A stretch of DNA of 64,000 nt, from contig NZ_LWLS01000072.1 of the NCBI RefSeq assembly GCF_001905095.1, positions 283,786 to 347,785 of the forward strand. The letters run 5' to 3'. This DNA is from Micromonospora sp. CB01531. Its GTDB lineage: Bacteria; Actinomycetota; Actinomycetes; Mycobacteriales; Micromonosporaceae. This document shows positions 8,470-17,071 of the stretch, in pieces. Under the pieces are notes generated by a model that was not told where the DNA came from, did not search any database, and saw only the letters and a program-made list of their open reading frames with translations. Positions within the stretch are counted from its first letter, which is position 1. Each line of letters opens with the position of its first letter. Position numbers and translations under genes: made by a program.

Positions 8470-9033
8470 GTGGCACACATCCTGCTGTTGCACTCCGTCT
8501 TCGGGCTGCGGCCCGCCGTGCTGGCCGCCGCCGCCCGGCTGCGTGCCGCCGGGCACGAGGTCGCCACCCCCGACCTGTACGGGCTGCCGGCGGCGGACAC
8601 CGTCCAGGACGGTTTCGCCCTGCTCGACAAGGTCGGCCGGGACAGCGTGCTGGAGCGGGCGCGCGCGGCCGCCGACGATCTCCCGGCCGAGGCGGTGCTG
8701 GCCGGCTTCTCGATGGGCGCCGGGGTGGCCGGGGCGCTGCTCGCCGAGCGGCCGCGGGCGGCGGCGCTGCTCCTGCTGCACGGCACCGGGGGTGCCCCGG
8801 AGTCGGTACGCCCCGGGCTGCCGGTGCAGCTGCACCTCGCCGACCCTGACGAGTACGAGCCGCCGGACGAGCTGGACGAGTGGCGGCGGGCGATGACCGG
8901 CGCCGGCGCCGAGCTGTCCGTGTACCGCTATCCGGGGCCCGGCCACCTCTACACGGACCCCGATGTGCCCGACCACGACGCCCTGGCGGCCGCGCTCACC
9001 TGGGACCGCGCCCTGGCGTTCCTCGCCGGTTGA
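8470..9033 (+). CDS. Dienelactone hydrolase-family alpha/beta hydrolase
   Basis: A protein of about 187 residues starting VAHILLLHSVFGLRPA. The nucleophile elbow is GFSMGAG, so serine replaces the cysteine of classical dienelactone hydrolases. The acid is probably the aspartate in HLADPDEYEP, and the histidine lies in GPGHLYTD. It is a minimal fold without lid or signal peptide, so cytoplasmic. A GTG 24 bases upstream is also possible; I prefer this start because family members begin with the first beta-strand. The substrate is unknown, and a gap of about 115 bases separates it from the thioesterase. Confidence 0.82.
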   Translation: MAHILLLHSVFGLRPAVLAAAARLRAAGHEVATPDLYGLPAADTVQDGFALLDKVGRDSVLERARAAADDLPAEAVLAGFSMGAGVAGALLAERPRAAALLLLHGTGGAPESVRPGLPVQLHLADPDEYEPPDELDEWRRAMTGAGAELSVYRYPGPGHLYTDPDVPDHDALAAALTWDRALAFLAG

Positions 9034-9410
9034 GCCGCGGCGCCGCTCCACCCGATCAGCAGGCACGGAGTTCTCCGCCGTCGCGCGCGGCGTGCCGCGT
9101 GCCGCCCGGGCCGGTTGTTCCGCCGCAGGCGCTAGGAACTTGATGACGTGAGTGGATCGGTCCGGCGGAGGTGGTGCTCGTCGGGCCCTTTCGAGCTGAT
9201 GGCGTGCCCGACTCATCCCACGCCCGACGGGCTTGAATCGCTTACGCCATCAGGTCTGTAGGCGGACGACCTGGAACCTGACCACCGCCCTCGCCAGCGA
9301 GGAGGATGTGGTGCGCGCGACGGACGCACCGGGGCAACCGCGGCAGGCGCGGACCGGGACGACGCCGGGGGCGGAGCAGCCCCGTGCCCGCTCCGCCCCT
9401 GGCGCCGGGC
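9034..9410. other. Intergenic region between convergent genes, with a spaced inverted repeat
   Basis: No gene is seen in these 377 bases. The 10-mer CTGATGGCGT (9196-9205) and its exact complement ACGCCATCAG (9244-9253) form an inverted repeat spaced by 38 bases, enclosing a smaller GCCCG/CGGGC hairpin. A second hairpin at 9368-9399 lies next to the end of the leftward gene. The region separates the ends of two convergent transcripts. Confidence 0.5.
9368..9399 (-). terminator. Hairpin after the cyclase-ATPase gene
   Basis: The arms GGGGCGGAGC (9368-9377) and GCTCCGCCCC (9390-9399) are perfectly complementary around 12 bases. The hairpin lies 11 bases after the stop of the leftward gene. There is no U-tract. 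Confidence 0.6.
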
Positions 9411-11537
9411 TCAGGCCACGGCGAGCGCCGGCGACCCGGCGAAACCGCCGGTGCGACCGCGTCCCCGTGCTCGCGCCCGGGTCGCTGCCCGGTGCGCCGG
9501 TTCCCGGTCCCGTTCCGCCAGGGCTGGCGGCCCGACGGCCGGCAGGGCCTGCCGGCGAGCGTCCACCGGGGCGCCCGCTCCCCGTGCCAACCCGATGTGC
9601 GGCAGGCCGGCGTACCGGGACGGGAAGCGCGGCAGCGAGACGGTGGGCGAGCCGTCGAATGGCCCAGCCTTGGTCTCGGCCCTGAACATGCCGTGCGAGA
9701 CGAGACCACCCTGGTCGTGGCGGGTGCGCTGCCCGACCGGTTGGGCACGTGGCGGCGTGGCGCCCTCCGGATGCTCCGGTGCGCCGGTCGCGGCGGCCAC
9801 CGCGGGTTGCGGGGCGGTCCGCGCCCGCCCGACGAACTCCGCCCGCAGCGCGCGCGGCAGCCGGTGCCGCGCCACCCGGGCCACGGTGGGCTCGGCGACG
9901 GCGTACCCGCCCAGGCCGGTCCGGCGCAGCAGACCGGCCGCGACCAGGGCGCGCAGCACCGGCTCCGCCCGGCCCGGCACCCAGCCGAGCAGCCGGTCCA
10001 TTGTCGCGGCCGGAAACTCCGCGGGTTGGGCCGCGCCGGCCATCAGCACCGCCCGCTGGTCGCCGTCCAGCCGGTCCAACCGGGCGTCGACCCGGCGGCG
10101 CACCGTCTCCGGCACCCCGATCCGGTCGCCGTCCTCGTCGAGCGCCCGGACGTACGCCTGCGCGACCGCCGGGTTGCCGCTTGTCAGCGGCAGCAGCTCC
10201 CCGGCCAGCGCGGCCGGGCGGCCGGCCCGGTCGAGCAGATGCCGGAGCAGCCGCCCGGTGTCCACGGCGCCCAGCGCGGGCAGCGGCACCCGGCGACGCC
10301 GCCCGGCGGCGCCGGGCAGCAGGTCGGCCCAGCCCGGGCCGTGGGTGGCCACCACGGCCAGGGGCAGTCCCCGCTCGCTCGCCGCGGCGAAGAGCCGGTG
10401 CAGGAACCGGTTCAACGCCGGGGCGGCCCGGTCGAGGTCGTCCACCGCCACCACGGTCGGCTGGCCGGCGGCCAGGTCGAGGAGGACCTCCCGCCAGACC
10501 TCGGCGCCGCGGCCCGCCGCGCCCACGTCCTGGGGCGCCACGACGAAGTCCGCCAGCGCGTGCACCGCCGCGGCGCGGTGGGCCGGCGGCAGCAGCCCGG
10601 CCAGCGCCGTGGCCAGCCGGCGACGTACGGTCGGGGTCGGATCGGTGTCGCGGACCCGGGCGAACGCGCGGACCGTGTCGGCCAGCGGCGCCAGCTCTCC
10701 CTCCGGATACGGCGGGCAGTGCGCCACGCACCAGCGGACCGGCGCACCGTCCACCGTCGACACCGTACGGGTCAGCTCGTGCAGTATCCGGCTGCGGCCA
10801 CTGCCGGCCGGACCGACCAGGGAGACCCAGCGCGGCCGCCGGTCCCGGACGGCCCGGGCGATCTCGTCGCCGGCGGTGGCCAGCTCCCGGCGCCGACCGA
10901 CCAGCGGGCCCTGGTGGTGGGTCGGCCGGGGCCGGGCCGCCCCCAGCACCCGCCAGACGTCCAGCGGCAGCGCCTTCCCGGCCACCGTCAACGCGGCCAG
11001 CGGGCGCTGGTCGACCAGGCCGTCGGTGGCCCGCCGGGTGGCCGCGCAGACCGTCACCCCGCCCGGCGCGGCGTACTGCTGGATGCGGGCTGCGGTGGTG
11101 ATGACGGCACCGCTGGCGGTGCCGTGTCCGCCGTCGCGGGTGGCGGCCAGGTCGACCAGGGCCTCGCCGGTCGCCACGCCGACGCGGACCCGCAGCCGGA
11201 TGCCGGCCGGCGCCCGCCGGTCCAGCGCGTCCTGGATCTCCAGCCCGGCCCGCACCGCCCGGTACGCGTCGAACCCGTCCGACGCGTGCGCCCCGAACAG
11301 CGCCATCACCGCGTCGCCGATGTACTTCTCCACCACGCCGTTCCACCGGCGCAGCACCCCGGCGACTGTGTTGAAGTACGCGCGTTGCAGCTCCCGGACA
11401 TCCTCCGGGTCGAGCCGCTCCACCAGACCGGTCGAGCCGACGATGTCGGCGAAGAGCACGGTGACGGTGCGTCTCTCCTCGGGCACCGGCCAGTGCGTGG
11501 CGGTGACGGGTTTCCGACTTCTCACGATCGTGGTCAT
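9411..11537 (-). CDS. Class III nucleotidyl cyclase-type regulator with AAA ATPase domain
   Basis: A 708-residue protein. Residues 20-200 form a class III cyclase domain with both metal aspartates (VLFADIVGST and YIGDAVMALFG). An NTPase domain follows, with a P-loop GPAGSGRS near residue 242 in which the usual lysine is arginine, and an acidic Walker B (VVAVDDLDRA). The C-terminal about 100 residues are low-complexity and match nothing I recognise. Such cyclase-ATPase proteins resemble LuxR-type ATPase regulators without a DNA-binding domain. The ATG at TTIVRSRKPV is chosen because the reading upstream of it is low complexity. It is divergent from a second large ATPase regulator. Confidence 0.82.
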   Translation of the reverse strand: MTTIVRSRKPVTATHWPVPEERRTVTVLFADIVGSTGLVERLDPEDVRELQRAYFNTVAGVLRRWNGVVEKYIGDAVMALFGAHASDGFDAYRAVRAGLEIQDALDRRAPAGIRLRVRVGVATGEALVDLAATRDGGHGTASGAVITTAARIQQYAAPGGVTVCAATRRATDGLVDQRPLAALTVAGKALPLDVWRVLGAARPRPTHHQGPLVGRRRELATAGDEIARAVRDRRPRWVSLVGPAGSGRSRILHELTRTVSTVDGAPVRWCVAHCPPYPEGELAPLADTVRAFARVRDTDPTPTVRRRLATALAGLLPPAHRAAAVHALADFVVAPQDVGAAGRGAEVWREVLLDLAAGQPTVVAVDDLDRAAPALNRFLHRLFAAASERGLPLAVVATHGPGWADLLPGAAGRRRRVPLPALGAVDTGRLLRHLLDRAGRPAALAGELLPLTSGNPAVAQAYVRALDEDGDRIGVPETVRRRVDARLDRLDGDQRAVLMAGAAQPAEFPAATMDRLLGWVPGRAEPVLRALVAAGLLRRTGLGGYAVAEPTVARVARHRLPRALRAEFVGRARTAPQPAVAAATGAPEHPEGATPPRAQPVGQRTRHDQGGLVSHGMFRAETKAGPFDGSPTVSLPRFPSRYAGLPHIGLARGAGAPVDARRQALPAVGPPALAERDREPAHRAATRARARGRGRTGGFAGSPALAVA

Positions 11538-11721
11538 TGGCCTCGCACCCACCCTTTCCCCCCCGCCCGGTGCCTGACGACCTCCGGAGACTTTCACCAC
11601 CGGGTCCTCGGGGGATCGGTAGGACGACGTATGTCGACCACCCGCAACCTTTAGTCGTAATGTCGACGCGAGATGTACCACCACCGGCTCTCGCCCATAG
11701 AACGGTGGGGGAACGTGTGAC

Positions 11722-11735
11722 TAGGCTGCGAGCCA
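11722..11735 (+). promoter_or_regulatory. Candidate leaderless promoter: TAGGCT -10 box seven bases before ATG
   Basis: TAGGCT (11722-11727) matches the actinobacterial -10 pattern TANNNT. It is followed by 7 bases and then the ATG of the LuxR-type regulator, the geometry of a leaderless mRNA. No clear -35 box is visible. The alternative is a GTG at 11717 with a GGGGG site just upstream. Confidence 0.45.
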
Positions 11736-14677
11736 TGGCCAGCGATGTGGACACCGCACCGCTTGTCGGCCGTGCCGACAACGTGACGGCGCTCCGGTCG
11801 GCCCTGCTCGACGACGTCGCGCCCGGGCACACCGCTGCGGTCTTCCTCACCGGTGAGAGCGGGGTGGGCAAGACCCGGCTGCTGGCCGAGGTCAGCGAGC
11901 GGTTGCGGGAGGCGGGCGCGCTCGTGCTGACCGGTTCCTGTCTCGACATCGGCGACGCCTCCCCGCTGCATCCGCTGCGGCAGGCGTTGCGCCGCTTCGA
12001 CGCCGAGGCGACCGAGGCCCGCCTCGCCTCGGCGGTCCGCGGCCTGCTCCAGGTCTTCGACGAGGAGACCCCGGGCCCGGACGGCGCGGGCACCCTGCTG
12101 GAACGGGTCTCCCGCGGGTTGCAGCTGGTCGCCGGGGGGCGTCCGCTGGTCCTGGTCCTGGACGACTTCCAGTGGGTCGACCGGAGCACCCGCCAGCTCC
12201 TGCTCTATCTGCTCGCCGGCCTCGGTGACCTGCAGCTGTCGGTGCTCGCCGCGATCCGGGCCGAGTCGTTGCAGGGCGCGCACCCGTTGCGCCGGGTGCT
12301 CACCGAGCTGCGCCGGCTGCGTTCGGTCCGGGTGGTCGACCTGGCGCCGCTGGACCGCGCCGGCACCGACGAGCTGGCCGCCGCGATCGTCGGCGCGCCG
12401 CTGAATCCGGACGCGGCCGACCAGATGTGGCAGCGCAGCGGCGGCAACCCGTTCGTGGTCGAGGAGTTGGCCCGGGACCTGCGCGACGGCCGCGACGGCC
12501 TCTCCGACACGGTGCGCGAGGTCTTCCTGGCCCGGGTGGACGCGCTGCCGCAGCACGCGCACGCGGTGGTGCACGCGGTCGCCGCGGGTGTCGAACCGGT
12601 CGAGCACTGGCTGCTCGCCCAGGTGGTCCGGTTGCCGGAGGAGGAGCTGATCGACGCGGTCCGGGCCGCGGTGGCGCACCGGCTGCTGGTCGGCGCCGAC
12701 GACGGCTACCGGCTGCGGCACCGGCTGGTGGCCGAGGTGCTGGCGCACGAGCTGCTGCCCGCCGAGCGCGCCGCGCTGCACCGGCGCTACGCCGAGGCGC
12801 TGACCTCGGCCACCGCCGAGCTGCACCAGGCCCGGCTGGCCCACCACTGGCGGCTGGCCGGCGAGCCGGGCCGGGCGTTGCCGGCGGCGATGGCCGCGGC
12901 CCGCGAGGCCGAGCGGCTGCAGGGGTACGCCGAGGCACACCGGCACTGGTCGGCGGCGTTGCAGCTGGCGAACACCCCGGCCGCGGTGTCGCCGGACGGC
13001 GACCGGCCGGACCCGGTCGAGGTGAACCGCGCCGAGTTGCTGGAGCACGCGGCCGAGACGGCGCACCACTGCGGCGAGCACGCCCGGGCCCTGGCCCTGC
13101 TGGAGGAGCTGGCCGCGGACCCGGCCGGGCCGGCGACCTGCGCCCTGCACATCCGGCGGGCCCGCTACCTGGCCGCCGCCGGCCGGTCGGCGCCGGCGGA
13201 GGCCGAGTATCGGCGGGCCTTGCAGGCCGCCGACTGCACCCCCCGGGAGCGGGCCACCGCCGCCGCCCACCTGGCCGAGCTGCTGCTGCACCTGGGCCGG
13301 TACGGCGAGGCCGGTGACCAGGCCCGGGAGGCGCTGGAGTTGGCCGCGGCGGTCGAGGGCTCCACCTCGGAGCTGGTGCTGGCCAGCGCCGCGCTCGGTT
13401 TCAGCGAGGCCTTCCTGGAGGACCCGGACGCCGGGCTGGCGGTCATGCGCAACGCGCTGGCGATCGCCGAGCGCGCCGGCCGGCCGGAGGACGTCGCGTG
13501 CGCGTACCTGCACCTGGCGGAGCTGCTTACCGGTCCGCTGAACATCCTCGAAGAGGGGGTGGTGGTCGCCCGCCGGGGTGCCGAGCGGGTCGCCGAGCTG
13601 GGGCTGGGCCGCACCTGGGAGACCCGGCTGCTGGCCATCGCCACCAACGGGCTGTTCCGGGTCGGCCAGTGGGCCGAGGCGGAGAAGGTGGTCGCGGCGG
13701 CGCTGCGGCACCGTCCCTCCGGCGCCGACGCGGTGGAGCTGCTGCTCGCCCGCTGCCGGCTCTCCGTCGGGTACGGCGACATCGAGGCCTCCGACCGGGA
13801 CCTGGAGGCGGTGGCCACCGTGCTGGCCGGCGGCGGGGCCCGGCACGTGCTGCCGATGCTGATCCTGCGGGCCGGACTGGCCATGTGGCAGGGGCGGCAC
13901 GACCTGGCCCGGCAGGCCGTCCAGCGCGGCCTCACCGAGAGCCGCTCCGACGACGTCATCGTGCTCGCCACGCTCGCCTGGCACGGGCTGCGGGCGGAGG
14001 CGGAGGCGCACGCCAGCCGGACCGTCGAGGTGGACCCCACCGCGGTGCGGCGGCTGCGCGAGGTGGCCGATCGGGTGGCGCGCAAGAGCGAGAAGGCGGG
14101 GGCCCCGGTGCGCTACGTCGCCGACGGGTTCCTGGCGTTGTGTGACGCCGAGGTCAGCCGGCTCGACGGCAAGGGCGACCCGGAACTGTGGGCCCGCTCG
14201 GCCGAGCTGTGGGACCACCGCAACCACCCCTATCCGGCGGCGTACTCGCGACTGCGGCAGGCCGAGGCGCTGCTGGCCCGGCGCAGCAAGCCGGCCACGG
14301 CGGGCAAGCTGCTGCGGCAGGCGTACCAGATGGCGCAGGGGCTGGGCGCGGTGCCGTTGAGCTCGGAGATCCGTACCCTGGCCGGTCGGGCCCGGGTGAC
14401 CCTGGAGGAGCGGCCGGCCGACGCCCGCCCGGTGCCCCGGCCCCGGCGCGCCCCGGCGGACGCTGCGCCGGCGGTGGACGAGCTGGAGGTGCTCACCGTC
14501 CGGGAGCGCGAGGTGCTCGCCGCGGTGGCGGAGGGGCTGACCAACAAGGAGATCGGCCAGCGGCTGTTCATCAGCGAGCGGACCATCGGTGTGCACGTGT
14601 CGCACATCTTCGACAAGCTTCAGGTCCGCACCCGGGTGCAGGCCAGCGCGATCTTCCTGCGCAACCGCTCCGCGTAG
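11735..14677 (+). CDS. LuxR-family transcriptional regulator with N-terminal AAA ATPase (LAL type)
   Basis: A large regulator of about 980 residues. The N-terminus carries LVGRADNVTALRSALL and the P-loop TGESGVGKTRLL near residue 40, then Walker B LVLVLDDFQWVDRST. The middle 500 residues are helical and repeat-like (TPR-type). The last 65 residues are a LuxR helix-turn-helix: LTVREREVLAAVAEGL, TNKEIGQRLFISERT. The family usually activates one adjacent or distant operon on binding a ligand. It is divergent from the cyclase-ATPase gene, and the two share 197 bases of upstream DNA, so they may be co-regulated. The start is uncertain: ATG here or GTG 18 bases earlier. Confidence 0.9.
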   Translation: MASDVDTAPLVGRADNVTALRSALLDDVAPGHTAAVFLTGESGVGKTRLLAEVSERLREAGALVLTGSCLDIGDASPLHPLRQALRRFDAEATEARLASAVRGLLQVFDEETPGPDGAGTLLERVSRGLQLVAGGRPLVLVLDDFQWVDRSTRQLLLYLLAGLGDLQLSVLAAIRAESLQGAHPLRRVLTELRRLRSVRVVDLAPLDRAGTDELAAAIVGAPLNPDAADQMWQRSGGNPFVVEELARDLRDGRDGLSDTVREVFLARVDALPQHAHAVVHAVAAGVEPVEHWLLAQVVRLPEEELIDAVRAAVAHRLLVGADDGYRLRHRLVAEVLAHELLPAERAALHRRYAEALTSATAELHQARLAHHWRLAGEPGRALPAAMAAAREAERLQGYAEAHRHWSAALQLANTPAAVSPDGDRPDPVEVNRAELLEHAAETAHHCGEHARALALLEELAADPAGPATCALHIRRARYLAAAGRSAPAEAEYRRALQAADCTPRERATAAAHLAELLLHLGRYGEAGDQAREALELAAAVEGSTSELVLASAALGFSEAFLEDPDAGLAVMRNALAIAERAGRPEDVACAYLHLAELLTGPLNILEEGVVVARRGAERVAELGLGRTWETRLLAIATNGLFRVGQWAEAEKVVAAALRHRPSGADAVELLLARCRLSVGYGDIEASDRDLEAVATVLAGGGARHVLPMLILRAGLAMWQGRHDLARQAVQRGLTESRSDDVIVLATLAWHGLRAEAEAHASRTVEVDPTAVRRLREVADRVARKSEKAGAPVRYVADGFLALCDAEVSRLDGKGDPELWARSAELWDHRNHPYPAAYSRLRQAEALLARRSKPATAGKLLRQAYQMAQGLGAVPLSSEIRTLAGRARVTLEERPADARPVPRPRRAPADAAPAVDELEVLTVREREVLAAVAEGLTNKEIGQRLFISERTIGVHVSHIFDKLQVRTRVQASAIFLRNRSA

Positions 14678-14795
14678 ACCGGGCGCCCGAGCGCGCCGAA
14701 TACGTCGTTCTACTGATCCGGCCGGCGTACGCCGGCTGGGAGGCTGTCCAGCGTCACCGTGGCGCCCCGCGGCGTTTCGGCACAGTGGAGGAGAG

Positions 14796-15566
14796 ATGAC
14801 GGAACCGGTCTGGGGTCCTGTGCACCAGGACATCGTCGGGCTGCTCGCCGACCACCCCGCCGACGTGCCGGCGGTCGTCGACCACCTCACCAAGCTCCAG
14901 GACATGCTGGTCCGGCTGCCTCCGCTCGAGGAGAGCTGCCCCCTCGCCGACTTCAACAAGCTCTACCTGGTCATCACCAGCACCGTTCTCGACGGCCTCT
15001 ACGACGACCGGTTCGCCGACCCGGTCTTCCTGGCCCGCCTGGACGTGGAGTTCGCCACCCGCTACTTCGACGCGTTGCGGTTCTGGACCGAGTCCAGCCC
15101 GAACACGCCGAAGGCGTGGGCCTGCCTGTTCCAGCGGATGCGCGGCCCGGACGCCCGGCCATTGCCGTCCGCCGCGGCCGGGGTCAACGCGCACATCAAC
15201 TACGATCTGCCGTTTGCGCTGGTCACCACGTTCGACAGCCTGGAGTCCGAGCCGGTCGACGGCAGCGAGCAGCACCGCGACTACCTGGAGGTCAACAACA
15301 TCTTCGCCGAGAAGATCCCGGGGCTGCGCCGCGGCTACCTGGACAACTGGCAGTTGATGATCGACATGCTGAACGGCGAGATCGACGACTGGTACCAGGG
15401 CGAACTGGTGGAGTACACGCGGAACGTGGCCTGGCGCAACGCGCAGAAGATCTGGCGCTGCCGGCACGATCCGGAGGCCCGCGAGTGTGAGCGGACGCGG
15501 CTGGACGACAACGCCGCGCTGCTCGGCCGGCTGCTGCTCTCGCCCCTCGGGGCGTTCCTGCAGTAG
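14796..15566 (+). CDS. DUF5995 family protein
   Basis: A 256-residue protein with the conserved stretch AGVNAHINYDLPFALV and a long helical C-terminal half (WRNAQKIWRCRHDP). This matches the DUF5995 family, common in actinomycetes and without an assigned function. The ATG follows an excellent AGTGGAGGAGAG ribosome site. There is no signal peptide or membrane segment. It is transcribed alone: a perfect 16-base palindrome (14721-14736) lies before it and a strong hairpin follows the stop. Confidence 0.85.
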   Translation: MTEPVWGPVHQDIVGLLADHPADVPAVVDHLTKLQDMLVRLPPLEESCPLADFNKLYLVITSTVLDGLYDDRFADPVFLARLDVEFATRYFDALRFWTESSPNTPKAWACLFQRMRGPDARPLPSAAAGVNAHINYDLPFALVTTFDSLESEPVDGSEQHRDYLEVNNIFAEKIPGLRRGYLDNWQLMIDMLNGEIDDWYQGELVEYTRNVAWRNAQKIWRCRHDPEARECERTRLDDNAALLGRLLLSPLGAFLQ

Positions 15567-15579
15567 CCGGGACGGGGGG

Positions 15580-15620
15580 GTCCCCGCGCTCCGGAGTCCA
15601 GGGGGGCGGAGCGCGGGGAC
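15580..15620 (+). terminator. Strong 14-bp hairpin after the DUF5995 gene
   Basis: GTCCCCGCGCTCCG (15580-15593) pairs without mismatch with 15607-15620 around 13 bases. It starts 13 bases after the stop. There is no U-tract, but the stem is long and GC-only. Confidence 0.75.
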
Positions 15621-15654
15621 GCCGTCACGGCCGGTCCGGTGCGAGGATGGGCCG

Positions 15655-16395
15655 GTGGAGGAGGCACTGACCGGCAACGTCACCGCCGGCGTCGTGCGGG
15701 TCGGGGACACCGTCCGGCGCCCGGCCGGCCCGTGGACCGACGCCGTCGACGCCCTGCTGGCCCACCTGCGCGAGGTCGGTTTCCCCGGCGCGCCCCGCCC
15801 GCTCGGCCGCGACGAACGGGGCCGCCAGGTGCTGGAGTACGTCCAGGGAGAGGTGGGCGACCCGTCTGGCACCTACTCGCTCGACGAGCTGGCCTCGATC
15901 GGCGCGTTCGTGGCCGACCTGCACCGTGCCACGGCCACCTTCGGGTCCCCGCCGTCGGCCGCGTGGCAGCGGGTCATCCCGCCCGACGGCGAGGACCTCG
16001 TCTGCCATCACGACGTGGCACCGTGGAACCTGGTCCGGTCCGCCCGGGGCTGGGTGCTGATCGACTGGGACTCGGCCGGTCCCGGCACCCGGTTGTGGGA
16101 GTTGGCGTACGCGGCTCAGAGCATGGCGGGGATGCGCCCGGACCGGCCGCTGGGGGAGTCCGCCGAGCGGTTGCGCGCCCTGGTGGACGGCTACGGCCTC
16201 GGCGCGGCCGAGCGGCCGGCCCTGGCCGCGCTGCTCGGCCGCCGGGCCCGGGCCATGTCTGACCTGCTCTGCCGGGGCGCCCGGACCGGGGTGCAGCCGT
16301 GGGCGCGGATCCACGCCGAGGACGGGGCATACTGGCGGGCCACCGCCGAGCTGCTGAGCGCCCACATGGACCGGTGGGCCGCCGCGCTGGTCTGA
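15655..16395 (+). CDS. Aminoglycoside phosphotransferase-fold (APH) kinase-like protein
   Basis: A 246-residue protein of the APH/choline-kinase fold. The catalytic loop is CHHDVAPWNLV near residue 116 (His-Asp with the Asn five residues later), followed by the metal motif LIDWDSAGPGTRLWELAY near 137. Both are intact. The glycine-rich N-lobe is short. The substrate cannot be predicted. Members of this branch sit singly in many actinomycete genomes, and a resistance role is not implied. The GTG start lies close after the terminator of the previous gene, with only a weak GAGGA site. Confidence 0.82.
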   Translation: MEEALTGNVTAGVVRVGDTVRRPAGPWTDAVDALLAHLREVGFPGAPRPLGRDERGRQVLEYVQGEVGDPSGTYSLDELASIGAFVADLHRATATFGSPPSAAWQRVIPPDGEDLVCHHDVAPWNLVRSARGWVLIDWDSAGPGTRLWELAYAAQSMAGMRPDRPLGESAERLRALVDGYGLGAAERPALAALLGRRARAMSDLLCRGARTGVQPWARIHAEDGAYWRATAELLSAHMDRWAAALV

Positions 16396-16399
16396 CGCG

Positions 16400-16948
16400 T
16401 CAGGCGCGCCGGGTCCGGCTGCGGTACGCCGCTGCGGCGGCCCGGTTGTTGCACAGTTCGCAGCAGTAGCGCTGCCTTCCCGCCCGGGTCCGGTCAAGGT
16501 AGGGCGCCCGGCAGGGGTCGGCGGCGCAGACGCCGAACCGGTCCGTCCCGCCGGTCGTGGCGGCCCGGGCCAGGGCTCCGGTGACGGTGGCGGCGAACGG
16601 CCCGATCGGGCCGGGCCGGGGCAGCGGGGTCAGCCGCAGCGTGCCGTCCGGGCTGGCCTCGACCGCCGTGCCGGCGCTGACCTCGGTCAGCACCTCGTTG
16701 AGGGTGGCCACCCGGGCGGCCGGGTCGGGAGCGGCGAAGACCTGGTAGAGCCGTGTCCGCAGCTCCCGCAACCGGGGCAGGTCGGCGTCGCCCAGCGGTT
16801 CGGTCAGCTCGGTGAGGCCGAGTTCCCGGCCGGCGGCCCGGAGCCGGGCCACGGAGAGCTGGTCGACCGGGTCCTGGAGCACCCAGTAGCTGTGCAGCAG
16901 CGCGACGGCCAGCCGCAGCGCCGGCTCCAGGGGTGGCACCGCGCTCAT
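16400..16948 (-). CDS. CGNR zinc-finger / ABATE-domain putative regulator
   Basis: A 182-residue protein with the two-part layout of CGNR proteins: an N-terminal ABATE domain (ALRLAVALLHSYWVL) and a C-terminal treble-clef finger (FGVCAADPCRAPYLD, then RQRYCCELCNNRAA). The eponymous CGNR is here CNNR, while all four metal cysteines remain. Family members are probably transcription regulators. The ATG at SAVPPLEP is chosen; an ATG 84 bases upstream would add a low-complexity tail. It ends 4 bases from the convergent kinase-like gene and is divergent from the secreted hydrolase, sharing about 120 AT-enriched bases. Confidence 0.83.
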   Translation of the reverse strand: MSAVPPLEPALRLAVALLHSYWVLQDPVDQLSVARLRAAGRELGLTELTEPLGDADLPRLRELRTRLYQVFAAPDPAARVATLNEVLTEVSAGTAVEASPDGTLRLTPLPRPGPIGPFAATVTGALARAATTGGTDRFGVCAADPCRAPYLDRTRAGRQRYCCELCNNRAAAAAYRSRTRRA

Positions 16949-17071
16949 CCGCGCCCGCTCCGCCGTCCGGTTGCCGACACGCCCGCCGTCCCTCCCCGCT
17001 TGACCTACCGCCGCCCGCCATCCTACCTTCATCAGCTGTAAAACGCGTTTAAAAACTTATGGAGGTGTGTG

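Noticed and set aside
9196..9253. Spaced inverted repeat as an attachment site or tRNA remnant
   Set aside because: No integrase gene, no tRNA-like cloverleaf and no second copy in the window.
14721..14736. Perfect palindrome GCCGGCGTACGCCGGC as an operator
   Set aside because: Short GC palindromes of this kind are frequent in this DNA; no repeat or promoter element supports it.
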